Part shown: positions 1 to 8,360 of the stretch, piece after piece
How the letters are laid out: the number at the start of each line of letters is the position of its first letter
Numbering within the stretch: the first letter of the stretch is position 1
From: a virus
Reading direction: 5' to 3' (one strand)
DNA length: 36,284 bases
IMG/VR virus record: IMGVR_UViG_3300021075_000001
Location: 1-36,284 of that record
Program-made: the position numbers and the translations under genes
The notes under the pieces: generated by a model
Database searches by the model: none
What the model saw: the letters and a program-made list of their open reading frames with translations, nothing else
What the model was told of the DNA's origin: nothing

Positions 1-127
1 TCCTTGGCGGCCGCCGACTTCATGCCCGTCCACGTGCAGGTGTAGGTGTCGAGAGCGGCGAGCACGGCGTGGTCGGCCACGTAGGTGATGCCGCTCGCCT
101 TGCCCGTGGCCGGCGTCGCGGCGAGGA
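1..127. repeat. Terminal direct repeat, left copy (assembly overlap)
   Basis: Bases 1-127 are identical to 36158-36284. A perfect repeat of exactly 127 bases inside one continuous reading frame is typical of a circular contig assembled with k = 127, not of a biological terminal repeat. Joining the copies restores an uninterrupted adaptor gene. The genome in vivo is therefore circular, or circularly permuted by headful packaging. Confidence 0.95.
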
Positions 128-257
128 CGGACGCGGCGGCGCCGTTCTTGACGGCAACCGTCCAGGGAGTCGTCGAGGTGAACAGGGCGCCCGCCTCGTC
201 GGGGGTCGCCACCTCGAGGGCGTAGGTGCCACTGGTGACGAGACGCAGGCGCTCCAC
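1..257 (-). CDS. Head-to-tail adaptor, N-terminal part (continues at 36284)
   Basis: This is the 5' part of a gene that runs off base 1 and continues at the far end of the circular genome (35557-36284). The frame is open from a GTG at 255-257, ten bases below the stop of the small gene at 267-485. A weak GAGG lies upstream. The first ~60 residues look like a small beta-rich N-terminal domain with Thr- and Val-rich strands and a TWTG segment. Together the two parts give a 285-residue protein. Confidence 0.8.
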   Translation of the reverse strand, partial: MERLRLVTSGTYALEVATPDEAGALFTSTTPWTVAVKNGAAASVLAATPATGKASGITYVADHAVLAALDTYTCTWTGMKSAAAK

Positions 258-266
258 GTCAGTGCC

Positions 267-485
267 TCACTTCTGTCGCTTCGCCGGCCGCGGCGCCGGC
301 GGCGTCTCCGCCGTCGGCTTGTGGACCGCGGCGAGGAGCTCGACGTGACCGTCGGCGAGCCACATGACCGCCACATCGTCGGGCAGTTCTGCAACCTCGC
401 CGGGTTCGCCGGAGAAGGTCTCCACGTCGCCCGGCGTGGAGGCCCTCTGCACTGCGCTGCGCATGATGTAGCGGACGCGCTTCAT
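267..485 (-). CDS. Small head-region protein, unknown
   Basis: A 72-residue protein starting at ATG 483-485, two bases after the upstream stop. It has the form of small proteins often found between capsid and adaptor genes in siphophages: a PGDVETFSGEPGEVAELPDD stretch followed by a short beta segment and a basic, Pro/Ala-rich tail. No catalytic motif is visible. Its position suggests a head-completion or connector accessory role, but that is inference from location. Confidence 0.7.
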   Translation of the reverse strand: MKRVRYIMRSAVQRASTPGDVETFSGEPGEVAELPDDVAVMWLADGHVELLAAVHKPTAETPPAPRPAKRQK

Positions 486-487
486 GG

Positions 488-937
488 TCAGGCCGTGCCC
501 TCAGCGGGGCTCTGCAGGCGCTTGAACGTGACGAGGTTGGCGACGGCCAACGTGGTCGGGCGGTTGATGGCGCCGTACTGGTAGTACACCGCCGACTCGG
601 CGCAGGCGTAGGCCCCGTCCTTCGTGATGACGAGCCGCAGGAAACGTTCAGTCGGCTCCCAGATCTCCAGACCCATGAGCTGGTTATCGTCGTTGTCGGC
701 CGGCACCTGGTTACTGCCCAGGAGGTCGGCGGCGCCGGTGAAGCCGACGACGGTGTCTTGCTGCGCCTTGAAGCCCACCACGGCGCTGCCGGCGATGGCA
801 GCGAGATGAACCACCATGATGATGCCGCGGTAGCCGAGCATGTCGATGATCGCGCCCTCGCGGGTGGCGGTGCCACTGGCGTAGTCGAGCGCGGACGTGA
901 TCTTGATGTGCTGTGCGAGGGAGGTGATGACGCCCAT
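488..937 (-). CDS. Putative capsid accessory/decoration protein
   Basis: A 149-residue protein. The start is ATG 935-937, preceded by AAGGAG at good spacing, so a longer frame reaching to 1207 is not used. The sequence begins MGVITSLAQHIKITSALDYA and is rich in beta strands and Ala/Gly. It has a conserved-looking AESAVYYQYGAINRPTT segment and ends SPAEGTA. Similar small proteins directly follow the major capsid gene in other siphophages and are probably virion components. A strong hairpin separates this gene from the capsid gene. A decoration role is inferred from position. Confidence 0.65.
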   Translation of the reverse strand: MGVITSLAQHIKITSALDYASGTATREGAIIDMLGYRGIIMVVHLAAIAGSAVVGFKAQQDTVVGFTGAADLLGSNQVPADNDDNQLMGLEIWEPTERFLRLVITKDGAYACAESAVYYQYGAINRPTTLAVANLVTFKRLQSPAEGTA

Positions 938-1009
938 GCTTGGCTCCTTGCTCGAATGGTCGGGCTTGATCAAGTCTGCCGAGGGCGTCACCCGACGAGA
1001 CGGACAACG

Positions 1010-1039
1010 CCAGAGGGCGGCCCGTCGGCCGCCCTCTGG
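1010..1039 (-). terminator. Strong hairpin downstream of the major capsid gene
   Basis: CCAGAGGGCGGC (1010-1021) pairs perfectly with GCCGCCCTCTGG (1028-1039) around a 6-base loop. It lies in the 124-base gap between the capsid stop (1062) and the next start (937). No T-run follows on the minus strand. It may act as a partial terminator, or as an RNA-stabilising or processing hairpin that raises capsid mRNA relative to downstream genes. Confidence 0.65.
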
Positions 1040-1061
1040 ACGTGCTTCTGACTCGCCTGAC

Positions 1062-2219
1062 TCAGCTCGAGTTGGACTTGAGGAGCCTGCACGCCTGGTA
1101 GTCCCAGGCGCAGCCGCCGAGCCTCGCCAGAGAGTAGAACCTGATGGCAGGCTGCGACGTGTACGGATCACGCAGGATCGTAGTGCTCCTATGGATGCCG
1201 ACCGCATACGCCGCGGCGATGTCCGCCAGTGCGATGGGGTAAGCGGAGGCGCCGATGGCCGGTGCCGAGTCGGACTCCAGAACGGGCTTGCCGTAGATGC
1301 TCCACACGCCGTTGCCGTCCACCGTGCACAGCGGCACGTTGGCGTTGCTCGGCAGGGCGAAGGCGGTCGCGACGGCGAGGGTGCCCGGAGCCATGATCCA
1401 CTTCGCGCGGCTGCGGTACTTGACCGGCAGCGCGAAGTACAGCGCGATGAAGTTGGAGTTGAGGATAGCGCCCGCGCTGGTGCTCAGGTGCGTCGTGTAG
1501 GCGCTGGTCTCGGCGAACAGGCCCTTGATCTTGGTGGAGCCGTTGCCGGCCACGGCGTCGGCGCCGGCCTGCTCCATGATGTCTTCGTACATCCACGCCA
1601 TTAGCTGCTGCTCGGCGCCGGGCACGCTGTCGAGGTACTTCTGGTAGGCGCGCTGGTCCGAGTAGTAGTCGTAGCAGACGAGGCTCGGGCTGGTGAACGT
1701 CGGCGCGTTCTGCTCCGAGCGGGCGCCGGTCTCCGTCGCGTTGGCGACCACGCCGTGCGCGCTCTTGTAGGGCAGGAGCAGGGTCGTGTCGCCGGTCAGG
1801 TTGAACACCGTGGCGTTGCCGAAGATCGGGTCACGCTTGCGGATCAGCTCGATCAGGGCGGCGTGCTCGGGCTCGGGCACGATGAAGCCACCGTTGGCGT
1901 CCGTGGTGGAGAGCGATGCGTCCCGGATCGTACCGGTGCGCAGGTAGTCGTAGAAGGCCTGACGGGCGGCGTCCCTCGGGTCGACGACGGGATCGCCGAC
2001 GATGGGCGCCGCGCCCCGCGCGATGGAGGCGCGCAGCTCGACCAGTTCGGCCTCCCGAATCTTGGCCGCGGCGCCTTCGAGCGCGTGAATCTGGCCCATG
2101 AGGCTCATGATCTCGTCGCGTTCGTCGGCGGTGCGGTCTTCCTTGGCCGTCAGGTCCGTGACCCGCGCCTGAAGACGCTCGGCGTCGGCCTCGAACTGCC
2201 GGTAATCGAAGTAGCCCAT
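1062..2219 (-). CDS. Major capsid protein, HK97 fold
   Basis: A 385-residue major capsid protein of the HK97-type Phage_capsid family. Residues ~1-70 form a charged coiled coil (MGYFDYRQFEADAERLQARV onward), the scaffold-like delta domain that the head protease normally removes. The mature part starts near ~100, with ATDANGGFIVPEPEHAALIE-type N-arm features. A-domain strands follow (FALPVKYRSRAKWIMAPGTL), and the C-terminus has AAYAVGIHRSTTILRDPYT and FYSLARLGGCAWDYQACRLL. The gene begins 5 bases below the protease stop and is followed by a strong hairpin. It is the most abundant virion protein by family expectation. Confidence 0.95.
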   Translation of the reverse strand: MGYFDYRQFEADAERLQARVTDLTAKEDRTADERDEIMSLMGQIHALEGAAAKIREAELVELRASIARGAAPIVGDPVVDPRDAARQAFYDYLRTGTIRDASLSTTDANGGFIVPEPEHAALIELIRKRDPIFGNATVFNLTGDTTLLLPYKSAHGVVANATETGARSEQNAPTFTSPSLVCYDYYSDQRAYQKYLDSVPGAEQQLMAWMYEDIMEQAGADAVAGNGSTKIKGLFAETSAYTTHLSTSAGAILNSNFIALYFALPVKYRSRAKWIMAPGTLAVATAFALPSNANVPLCTVDGNGVWSIYGKPVLESDSAPAIGASAYPIALADIAAAYAVGIHRSTTILRDPYTSQPAIRFYSLARLGGCAWDYQACRLLKSNSS

Positions 2220-2223
2220 GGGG

Positions 2224-2973
2224 CTACCTCCCTTCCTTGCGTAGGCTTCTGAAGTATCCGGGCGTGTGCACCAGATCCCGGGCCTGCGGGTCCTTTACGT
2301 ACTGCGCGCCTTCGGGTCCGTAACCCACCTCGGCGGTGCCTTCTGTGGTGACGCGGGCGAGGGCATCCGGCACGTGCCGGTAGCCCAGACTCTTGAAGTC
2401 GAAGCGCGAGAGCGCCGCGGCCTTGACCGGCGCGGCCACGCTGTCTGCGTAGCCCGCGGCCTCCGCCTCGGCGGCCGTGTACCAGGTCTCGGCGGCCATG
2501 GCCTCGAGGATCGCCTCGGGGGCCAGGCCGGTCTTGCGCTCGTAGACGCCGACGATGGTGTGCTTGACCTTGTCGAGCACCTCGGCCATCTGCCGCATAT
2601 CGGCGCTCGTGCCCATGGCCATGCCGTACGGGTCGTGGATCATGAAGAGCGCGTTGGCCGCCATCTCCACGGTGTCTCCGGCGAGGGCGACCACGCTGGC
2701 GATGGAGGCGGCGAGGCCCTCGACGTGACTGGTCACGCTGGCGGGATGCCGCTGCAGCGCGTTGAAGATCGCCTGGCCGTCGAAGACGCTGCCGCCGGGC
2801 GAGTTGATATGCAGCGCGATGTGGTCGACCTCGAGCGCGGCCAGGTCCTCGACGAACTTCTTCGCCGTGAGCCCCTCGCCCCAGAAGTCGGTGCCGATCT
2901 CCTCATAGATCCAGAGGTCGGCGCGGGCGCCGGTCTGCGCCTCGATCTGGTACCACTTGCGTTCAGCCTTCAT
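2224..2973 (-). CDS. Prohead maturation protease, ClpP/S14-like
   Basis: A 249-residue serine protease of the ClpP-like phage head maturation type. HINSPGGSVFDGQAIFNAL (about residues 55-73) is the conserved oxyanion region. S90 in EGLAASIASVVALAG is the probable nucleophile and H113 in LFMIHDPYG the probable histidine; the third catalytic residue is less clear. The C-terminal ~60 residues are an extension beyond the protease fold. The start is preceded by AGGAGGAGC. Its place just before the capsid gene fits cleavage of the capsid delta domain and self-processing. Confidence 0.92.
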   Translation of the reverse strand: MKAERKWYQIEAQTGARADLWIYEEIGTDFWGEGLTAKKFVEDLAALEVDHIALHINSPGGSVFDGQAIFNALQRHPASVTSHVEGLAASIASVVALAGDTVEMAANALFMIHDPYGMAMGTSADMRQMAEVLDKVKHTIVGVYERKTGLAPEAILEAMAAETWYTAAEAEAAGYADSVAAPVKAAALSRFDFKSLGYRHVPDALARVTTEGTAEVGYGPEGAQYVKDPQARDLVHTPGYFRSLRKEGR

Positions 2974-3036
2974 GACCGCTCCTCCTGTCTGGGGTGGTCA
3001 CGGTCAATCATGTGGAGGCTGTCACCCGTCACCCGC

Positions 3037-3711
3037 TCACTTCGTCAGCTCCGTGCGGCTGCCGAGCGTGTCGCATTCGATGTGCGCGTCGATGAAGAGC
3101 AGGCCGCACTTGTTCTGACCGGCGTTGTAGGTGTCGGCGGCGTTGCTGGAGTTGCGGAAGAGGCGACCCATGAGGATGGAGCTGAGCCCGTCGGCCCCGG
3201 CGCCCGGCGTGATGTGCGCGAACTCGGAGAGGTAGTGCTGCCAGGCGACGACGTTGGCCTCGGCAGGGAGCTTTTCGACCGTGTAGATGGTCGTGGTGTC
3301 CGGGTAGACGACGCCGATCTTGGCCCATGCGTACTCAAGGCCCCAGCGCGGCGCGGCGTCGGTGTCGTTGACGGTGCCGACCCAATGCACGTGCATCTCG
3401 ATGTCGGTGCCGAGATGCCAGGCGTGCGGCATCTGCATGGCAAAGAAGACTTCTTTCTCGTTCTCTGCGGCCACGTCATCGAACGAGTAGGCATAGATGC
3501 CGCGACTCGTGCCGGCGAGGTCGTCCATGTATTTCTCGAAGGCCGGGGCGTTGTTGCCTTGCGTGCGTGCGTTCGGCGCCACGCGTAGGTCTTCCCAGTA
3601 GGTGGCGGCGCCGTGCAGGACGAGCGTGCCGTCGGCCTCGAACTCGGCGTAGTCGGTGCCGCCGGCGATGGGATGGTGGTGGTCACGCAGGCCGGGGACG
3701 ATGAGGCTCAT
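3037..3711 (-). CDS. Putative virion structural protein, unknown family
   Basis: A 224-residue protein between the portal-side gene at 3713 and the protease. It starts two bases after the upstream stop. The sequence is aromatic and beta-rich, with KEVFFAMQMPHAWHLGTDIE followed by MHVHWVG, and WGLEYAWAKIG. This His/Trp-rich pattern recurs in uncharacterised phage structural proteins. No enzyme motif can be assigned. The position between portal and protease is usually empty in HK97-type modules, so this is an added head or surface component. Confidence 0.7.
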   Translation of the reverse strand: MSLIVPGLRDHHHPIAGGTDYAEFEADGTLVLHGAATYWEDLRVAPNARTQGNNAPAFEKYMDDLAGTSRGIYAYSFDDVAAENEKEVFFAMQMPHAWHLGTDIEMHVHWVGTVNDTDAAPRWGLEYAWAKIGVVYPDTTTIYTVEKLPAEANVVAWQHYLSEFAHITPGAGADGLSSILMGRLFRNSSNAADTYNAGQNKCGLLFIDAHIECDTLGSRTELTK

Positions 3712-3712
3712 C

Positions 3713-4510
3713 TCAGCTCCCCTTCATCTGCGACGCGGACACAACGGCCGAGGTGCCGCCCGTACGGATGAACTTCGCGGCGACGGCCATGGCCTTGCTC
3801 CACACGCCGGAGTCGCCGATGTTCACGAGATGCCCGTTGGTCGTGGTCGGCGCCGAGTTGTCGAAGGTCACGCGGCAGGGCGCCGTCTCGTTCGTCCAGA
3901 AGACGTGCGTGGTGTCGGCGTGGAGGGCGCCGAACTTGACGCCGCCGCTGGTCGCATCCACGGTGAGCGCCTGGTCCGCCTCGGTCGCGTTCGGCACGAG
4001 GTTGTGAGGCTCGCGACCGAGCAGCGTGACCAGCATGTCGAGGACCGCGTTGTCGGTCGACGACAGTTCCGCCGTCACCACGTCGGCGTTCGTGAGAGCG
4101 CGGACGGCGGGGCCGGCGAGCACCTTCACGTCGAGGCCGTTGCGATCCGCGTCGATGGCGGAGACGGTCGGCTGCGCCGTGACCGTCGTGCCCTTGGCCG
4201 CGCCCGCGATGGCGGTGACGCTCGTGGGGTCCGTGATCGTGTGGCCGATCATCGCCGTGCCGGCGCCGAGCTTGCCGATCTCGGCGGTGCCGGCGCCGAG
4301 CTTGCCGATCTCGGCGGTGCCCGCTGCCAGCTTGCCGATCTCGGCGGTGCCGGCCGCAAGGGTCACGGTCTCGGCGACCTCGATCGTCGCTCCAGTGATG
4401 GTCGCACCCTCGACGTACACGCTAGGTGACCAGGTGCCATCGCCGTTGTCGTGCACATTCCCGGGGACGACTCCCTCGGGGGTTGAGATTGGGGTGGTTC
4501 TGTCTGCCAT
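3713..4510 (-). CDS. Repeat-containing structural protein (AGTAEIGKL repeats)
   Basis: A 265-residue protein of unknown function between the portal gene and the 3037-3711 gene. After a VPGNVHDNGDGTWSPSVYVE start it has about four tandem 10-residue units of the form L(A/G)AGTAEIGK. The first three come from near-identical 30-bp DNA repeats. Such short hydrophobic repeats suggest a beta-solenoid or fibre shaft. A beta-rich C-terminal half follows (HVFWTNETAPCRVTFDNS, AAKFIRTGGTSAVVSASQ). A head fibre or decoration role is inferred from position and repeats. The stop is one base short of the next gene. Confidence 0.65.
   Translation of the reverse strand: MADRTTPISTPEGVVPGNVHDNGDGTWSPSVYVEGATITGATIEVAETVTLAAGTAEIGKLAAGTAEIGKLGAGTAEIGKLGAGTAMIGHTITDPTSVTAIAGAAKGTTVTAQPTVSAIDADRNGLDVKVLAGPAVRALTNADVVTAELSSTDNAVLDMLVTLLGREPHNLVPNATEADQALTVDATSGGVKFGALHADTTHVFWTNETAPCRVTFDNSAPTTTNGHLVNIGDSGVWSKAMAVAAKFIRTGGTSAVVSASQMKGS
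4261..4350 (-). repeat. 30-bp tandem repeats inside a structural gene
   Basis: 4261-4290 and 4291-4320 are identical 30-base units. 4321-4350 is a third unit differing only in its first ten bases. They encode the AGTAEIGKL repeat. Exact DNA identity implies recent duplication or ongoing slippage, which would change the length of the encoded fibre segment. Confidence 0.85.
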
Positions 4511-4511
4511 G

Positions 4512-6314
4512 TCAGCCCTCCTCGAGGGTATCGCTCAGGGTTTCTCGGATGAAGCCGGCCACGTCGAAGGGCTCGCCGGCCAGGGCGTAGGCGTCGATCA
4601 CGGGCGCCAGCAGGTCGCGGGCGAAGCGTTCCGTTCCCTTGGAGTTGCGTCCGCGTTCCGCGTCGTCGGCCGCCTTGGCGCGGATGCGCTCGGCGGCGTC
4701 CGCGAGGAAGGGCGCGAGAATCGCAGATGTCGGTAGCCGCTCGGGGGGCGCGTCGCCGCCCGCCCCGACAGAGAACGATCCACCCGAGGACGACATCCCC
4801 GAAGACGACCTCCCGGACGCTGTCGGCGCCGAGGACAGCTCCGCGGGCGGCTGAGCCGGCGGCGCTGCCGCGGGGTGATCCTCTGCGAGGGGCGCCACAA
4901 TCACGGGGCGCACGGGCAGGTACTCGAGGTCGGGCAGGTCGAGGAAGTCCAGTGACTCGACCGGGTCGTAACCGCTGCGCACCAGCATGCCGAGCGCGTT
5001 GACTTTCTCCATGAGCATGGCGTCGTCGTTGGGGCCATCCGGCGGGGCGTCCGCGGGAGCACCGCCGTCCGCAGTGGCCGCGGGCGCCGACCCGGTGATC
5101 ACGCCGTCCTCCCCGACGGTGCCGAGGTTGAGCTCGGCGAGCGGCACATCGAGGCCGGGGACTGGATTCATGTCCTCCTGCGACCTAGCCTCGTTGCGGA
5201 GCATGACGCCGGCTCGTACCAGCGCCGCCTCTCCCTCGGTGCGGGTCTTGTAGTCGCCGCGCAGCAGGCCGTCGAGGTTGAACTTCACGTAGTACCCCGG
5301 ATCACCGGAGAACAGCTTGTGGCGCACGACGCGCTCGGTGTTCGTGCAGATGGGGGCGATGCAGTGCTTCCCCAGGGCGAGGTCCTGCTGCTCTGAGTTC
5401 GAGTACGTGCCGTTCGTGAGGTCCTGCACCATGGCCATGGGCACGCGGAACACGGAGCAAATCTGCTGGAGCTGCCAGCGGAGCTGCTCGACGAGCTGCG
5501 CATCCTTCATCGTCAGCGGGTTCTGCTTGTACTTGAGGCCGCGGTCGAAGACCCTGAGCTCGCCCGCCTTGAAGATGCCGGCGAAGCCCTTCATCTGCTC
5601 GCTGATCGCCTCAAAGTCGGGGTCGGAGAGCGTGTTCTCGGTCTCCAGGTAGCCGGGGAAGTGGTTGCCGTTGCCGAGCAGGCGGGCAAAGAACTGCTCG
5701 CTGCCAATGGCCACGCCGATGCTTTCACTGATCAGGTCAATGAGGGACTTCGCCTGCAGCGGCGAGCGCAGCACCGGGCCCTTGAAGTGGAGCACGTCCC
5801 GCATTTGGTACATGCCCGCCGGGGTGAGGTCGTCGCCGCCGTACTCGTACCAGGCTCCGTGCGTGTCGCGGTCCACTCGAAGCAGCGGGTTCACACCGTA
5901 CAGCGGCCATATCTCGGTGGGCCGTTTGCCCTGCCACACGATGCGGGCGTAGGCGTTGCCGGTGATGTCCTCGGTGAGCTGCTTCCAGCGCCAGAACTCG
6001 CCGGCCGTCATGAGGTCGTTCGGGCCGATCGCCAGCAAGCGGTACGCCGCATGCTGTTCGTCGGGCACCCGGTCACGTCCACTTCGGGAGAAGACGCCGA
6101 GCGGCAGACTCGAAAAGCTTTCAGAGCGCACGATCAGGCAGGAAAGCACAGCGGTGGCGCGCAGCGAGCTCTCCTGCGTCACGCGGATGCCGCTCGATGA
6201 GACGGCGGCGAGCGCCCCGTAGAAAGCGCGGAGCACGTTGTCGTCGCCGATGCCCCACTCCTCTTCGGCCTGGTCCTTCGTCGCGGTGAACCAGCGCAGC
6301 GGATTCAAGCTCAA
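4512..6314 (-). CDS. Portal protein, HK97 type, with long C-terminal extension
   Basis: A 600-residue portal of the Phage_portal family. Diagnostic segments are the N-terminal helix region with ATAVLSCLIVRSESFSSLPL, FWRWKQLTEDITGNAYARIV, DVLHFKGP, the core GYLETENTLSDPDFEAISEQ, and VFRVPMAMVQDLTNGTYSN followed by EQQDLA. The portal core ends near residue 400. The rest is an unusual extension: a low-complexity Ala/Pro/Ser/Gly segment (~405-530), then a helical tail with ERFARDLLAPVIDAYALAGE. The start appears to be TTG at 6312-6314, with GAGGG upstream. It forms the dodecameric DNA entry channel. Confidence 0.93.
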   Translation of the reverse strand: MSLNPLRWFTATKDQAEEEWGIGDDNVLRAFYGALAAVSSSGIRVTQESSLRATAVLSCLIVRSESFSSLPLGVFSRSGRDRVPDEQHAAYRLLAIGPNDLMTAGEFWRWKQLTEDITGNAYARIVWQGKRPTEIWPLYGVNPLLRVDRDTHGAWYEYGGDDLTPAGMYQMRDVLHFKGPVLRSPLQAKSLIDLISESIGVAIGSEQFFARLLGNGNHFPGYLETENTLSDPDFEAISEQMKGFAGIFKAGELRVFDRGLKYKQNPLTMKDAQLVEQLRWQLQQICSVFRVPMAMVQDLTNGTYSNSEQQDLALGKHCIAPICTNTERVVRHKLFSGDPGYYVKFNLDGLLRGDYKTRTEGEAALVRAGVMLRNEARSQEDMNPVPGLDVPLAELNLGTVGEDGVITGSAPAATADGGAPADAPPDGPNDDAMLMEKVNALGMLVRSGYDPVESLDFLDLPDLEYLPVRPVIVAPLAEDHPAAAPPAQPPAELSSAPTASGRSSSGMSSSGGSFSVGAGGDAPPERLPTSAILAPFLADAAERIRAKAADDAERGRNSKGTERFARDLLAPVIDAYALAGEPFDVAGFIRETLSDTLEEG

Positions 6315-6369
6315 ACTGTCGCCCTCTCAGGCCGCTCTACGGGATGCGGCTTCTACTCTGCGGGGGCTG

Positions 6370-7860
6370 TCACCCGAGGGAGATGGTGCGCACGCCACCG
6401 GTCGCGGCGAAGCTCGGGCCGGCGTCCGCCTGCGCCTCGGCAAGGAAGGTCGCCATGGCCAGCGCCACAGCGCCGTCGATCTTCTCGGCCTTGCTTGCTT
6501 TGCCGAGCCTCCAGCCCATCGGCTCGCGGGGCATCTCGATGGCGTTGAGGATGTGCTGCTTGATGGACGTGCCGCGGCCGGCGCGCAGACGCCCGGTGCG
6601 CACGAGCTCGCGGAGCGTCGCAGAGGCCGGGCACATGCGCGTGTTCGTCTGCCCGAACTCTTCGACGGGGATGCCGTGGTGGCGCTCCAGGCGCTGCATG
6701 AGAAGGAGCAGGCGGTTGGGGTCGAAGGCGATGCGCGCCACATTGCGCGTGCGGCAGAGTCCGGCGATGAACTCCTCGATCTCGTCGAGGTCGTAGTAGC
6801 CGGTGTCCTGCGGAGGTTCGTCGTAGATGTAGGGCTCGACGTGGTGCGTGCCGCCCGGATCACGGCGGTCGACGACGATGGCGAAGCAGTCTCCCTTGTT
6901 GGCGCCGTCCACGGCTATCACGCAGGGTTCATCGGGCTCGACCACGGGCGGCTTCTGGCATTGCTTCCACTCGCCCCAGCGGAAGGCGCGGCTGGCGTCA
7001 CTCGTCAACGGAAAGCGGTTCAGGTGGTACTGCTCGAACTGGGCGAGCGTGAGGCGCCTGTACTCGTCACGCAGGTACTCCCCAGTGATCCACGGCGCGA
7101 TGTTGACGGATCGCCATACCTTGGGATCGCCGGCGGCCTGATTGTCGCGGGCGCCCTGCCAGTAGAGGTAACCGCGGGGATCCTTCTTGATCGCCGCGAG
7201 CCACTCCCACAGCGGCCCCATGCGGGTCGGCCCGGCGGTCGTGATGCCGATGGTGAGCGGCTCCTCACGGCCGCCCATGCCGCTTCGCAGAGCGTTGACC
7301 ACGTCCATGTTCGGGTACGTGTGCGGCTCGTCGCAGATGGCGATGCGCGGGTGGATCGCCTGACCTGCGGCCGTCTTGTGGGGGATCACGTAGAACTTGG
7401 CGTCGATCTCGGGGATGTGGATCACGTTCTTGTAGACCTTCGCCAACTCCTTGAGAAGCGGGTTCTGCTCGACCATGGAGCTGGCGAAGCCGAGGATGAG
7501 GCGCGCCTGGTCTTCGTCGAAGGCGAGCGCCACGACCTCCTGCCCAACGACGGGCTCCATGAAGAGGAAGTACAGCGCGAGGCCGGCGGTGATCGTCGTC
7601 TTGGCGTGCTTCCTCGGCAGGCCGATAAGGGCCTCCGTGTACTTGCGCCGGCCGTACCTGTCGAGCGTCCCAAAGATGGGCTCAACGATGTGCTCGCTGG
7701 CGTAGTCGGGGAGGATGAACGGCTGCCCCGCCCAGCGGTCGTCTACGAGGCGGAGCTGCGTGCGGAAGAAGGCGTCGACCAGGAGCGGCCCTAGCTCCGC
7801 CCTCGTGACGCGGCCGCCGACCGCCTCAAGGATCGTCTCTCGGAGGTCGCTGGCTCTCAC
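6370..7860 (-). CDS. terL: Terminase large subunit
   Basis: A 496-residue packaging motor ATPase/nuclease of the Terminase_1 type. GLPRKHAKTT at residues ~80-89 is the Walker A region, with the atypical P-loop usual in this family. IAICDEPH at ~173-180 is Walker B with its catalytic Glu. ITTAG (~206-210) is the coupling motif. The nuclease domain has D318 in VIAVDGANKGD, a second Asp in IAFDPN, and KIDGAVALAMA near the C-terminus. The start is GTG 7858-7860 and overlaps the small subunit stop by 4 nt. A 55-base gap precedes the portal gene. Confidence 0.95.
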   Translation of the reverse strand: MRASDLRETILEAVGGRVTRAELGPLLVDAFFRTQLRLVDDRWAGQPFILPDYASEHIVEPIFGTLDRYGRRKYTEALIGLPRKHAKTTITAGLALYFLFMEPVVGQEVVALAFDEDQARLILGFASSMVEQNPLLKELAKVYKNVIHIPEIDAKFYVIPHKTAAGQAIHPRIAICDEPHTYPNMDVVNALRSGMGGREEPLTIGITTAGPTRMGPLWEWLAAIKKDPRGYLYWQGARDNQAAGDPKVWRSVNIAPWITGEYLRDEYRRLTLAQFEQYHLNRFPLTSDASRAFRWGEWKQCQKPPVVEPDEPCVIAVDGANKGDCFAIVVDRRDPGGTHHVEPYIYDEPPQDTGYYDLDEIEEFIAGLCRTRNVARIAFDPNRLLLLMQRLERHHGIPVEEFGQTNTRMCPASATLRELVRTGRLRAGRGTSIKQHILNAIEMPREPMGWRLGKASKAEKIDGAVALAMATFLAEAQADAGPSFAATGGVRTISLG

Positions 7861-8360
7861 TTTCCCGAAGCGATCTGCGCCACGATCGCCTCAGCGATGC
7901 CGGAGTGGAGGTCCTTCATGAGGCTCTGGCCGGCGAGCCGCAGGAGCCCGGCGCGCAGACGAGCGACGAAGGTAAGCGCGTACTGGTCGGCGATTCGCAG
8001 GTAGAACGTGCCCTCGTCGCGTGCCACCTTGAGCATGGGATTCACCTTGGGTCCGAACGGCGTCTCAACCACCATGCCGTCCCGCTCGATGTACTCCTGC
8101 GCCTGCTGGTGCCGGTACAGTGACCAAGCCATCATGCGCAGCGCCTCAAGGTCCGTGTCGTTCAGGCGCCCGGCGAGCTCGCCGACGGCGCGCGTGAAGA
8201 TGTCGCGGGGCAGGCCCTGAGGCAGCTCCCCGGCGATGACCTCGGCAAGGCCGGGCTCGACGACCTGCGGCACGACCTTCGTGGTCTTCTGGCCCTGCTG
8301 CGGGGCGTGCCCGGTGCCGCGCCGAGCGCGGCTGGGGTCCGGTTTGCGACCGCGCGTCAT
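7857..8360 (-). CDS. terS: Terminase small subunit, P27 family
   Basis: A 167-residue small terminase resembling the P27 family. It has a basic N-terminus with MTRGRKPDPSRARRGTGHAP, the helix LEALRMMAWSLYRHQQAQEY, then GPKVNPMLKVARDEGTFYLR and a helical C-terminus. Small terminase recognises the packaging site and recruits the large subunit. The ATG is coupled by a 4-nt overlap to the zinc-finger gene above and by another to terL below. Confidence 0.88.
   Translation of the reverse strand: MTRGRKPDPSRARRGTGHAPQQGQKTTKVVPQVVEPGLAEVIAGELPQGLPRDIFTRAVGELAGRLNDTDLEALRMMAWSLYRHQQAQEYIERDGMVVETPFGPKVNPMLKVARDEGTFYLRIADQYALTFVARLRAGLLRLAGQSLMKDLHSGIAEAIVAQIASGK

Noticed and set aside
1-127. Biological direct terminal repeat as in T7-type phages
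   Set aside because: Length equals a standard assembly k-mer and the repeat lies within a single gene, so an assembly overlap is far more likely.
4261-4350. CRISPR-like repeat array
   Set aside because: Units are contiguous without spacers and encode an in-frame peptide repeat.
6238-7794. Open plus-strand frame of ~518 codons opposite terL
   Set aside because: Antisense shadow of a well-supported terminase gene.
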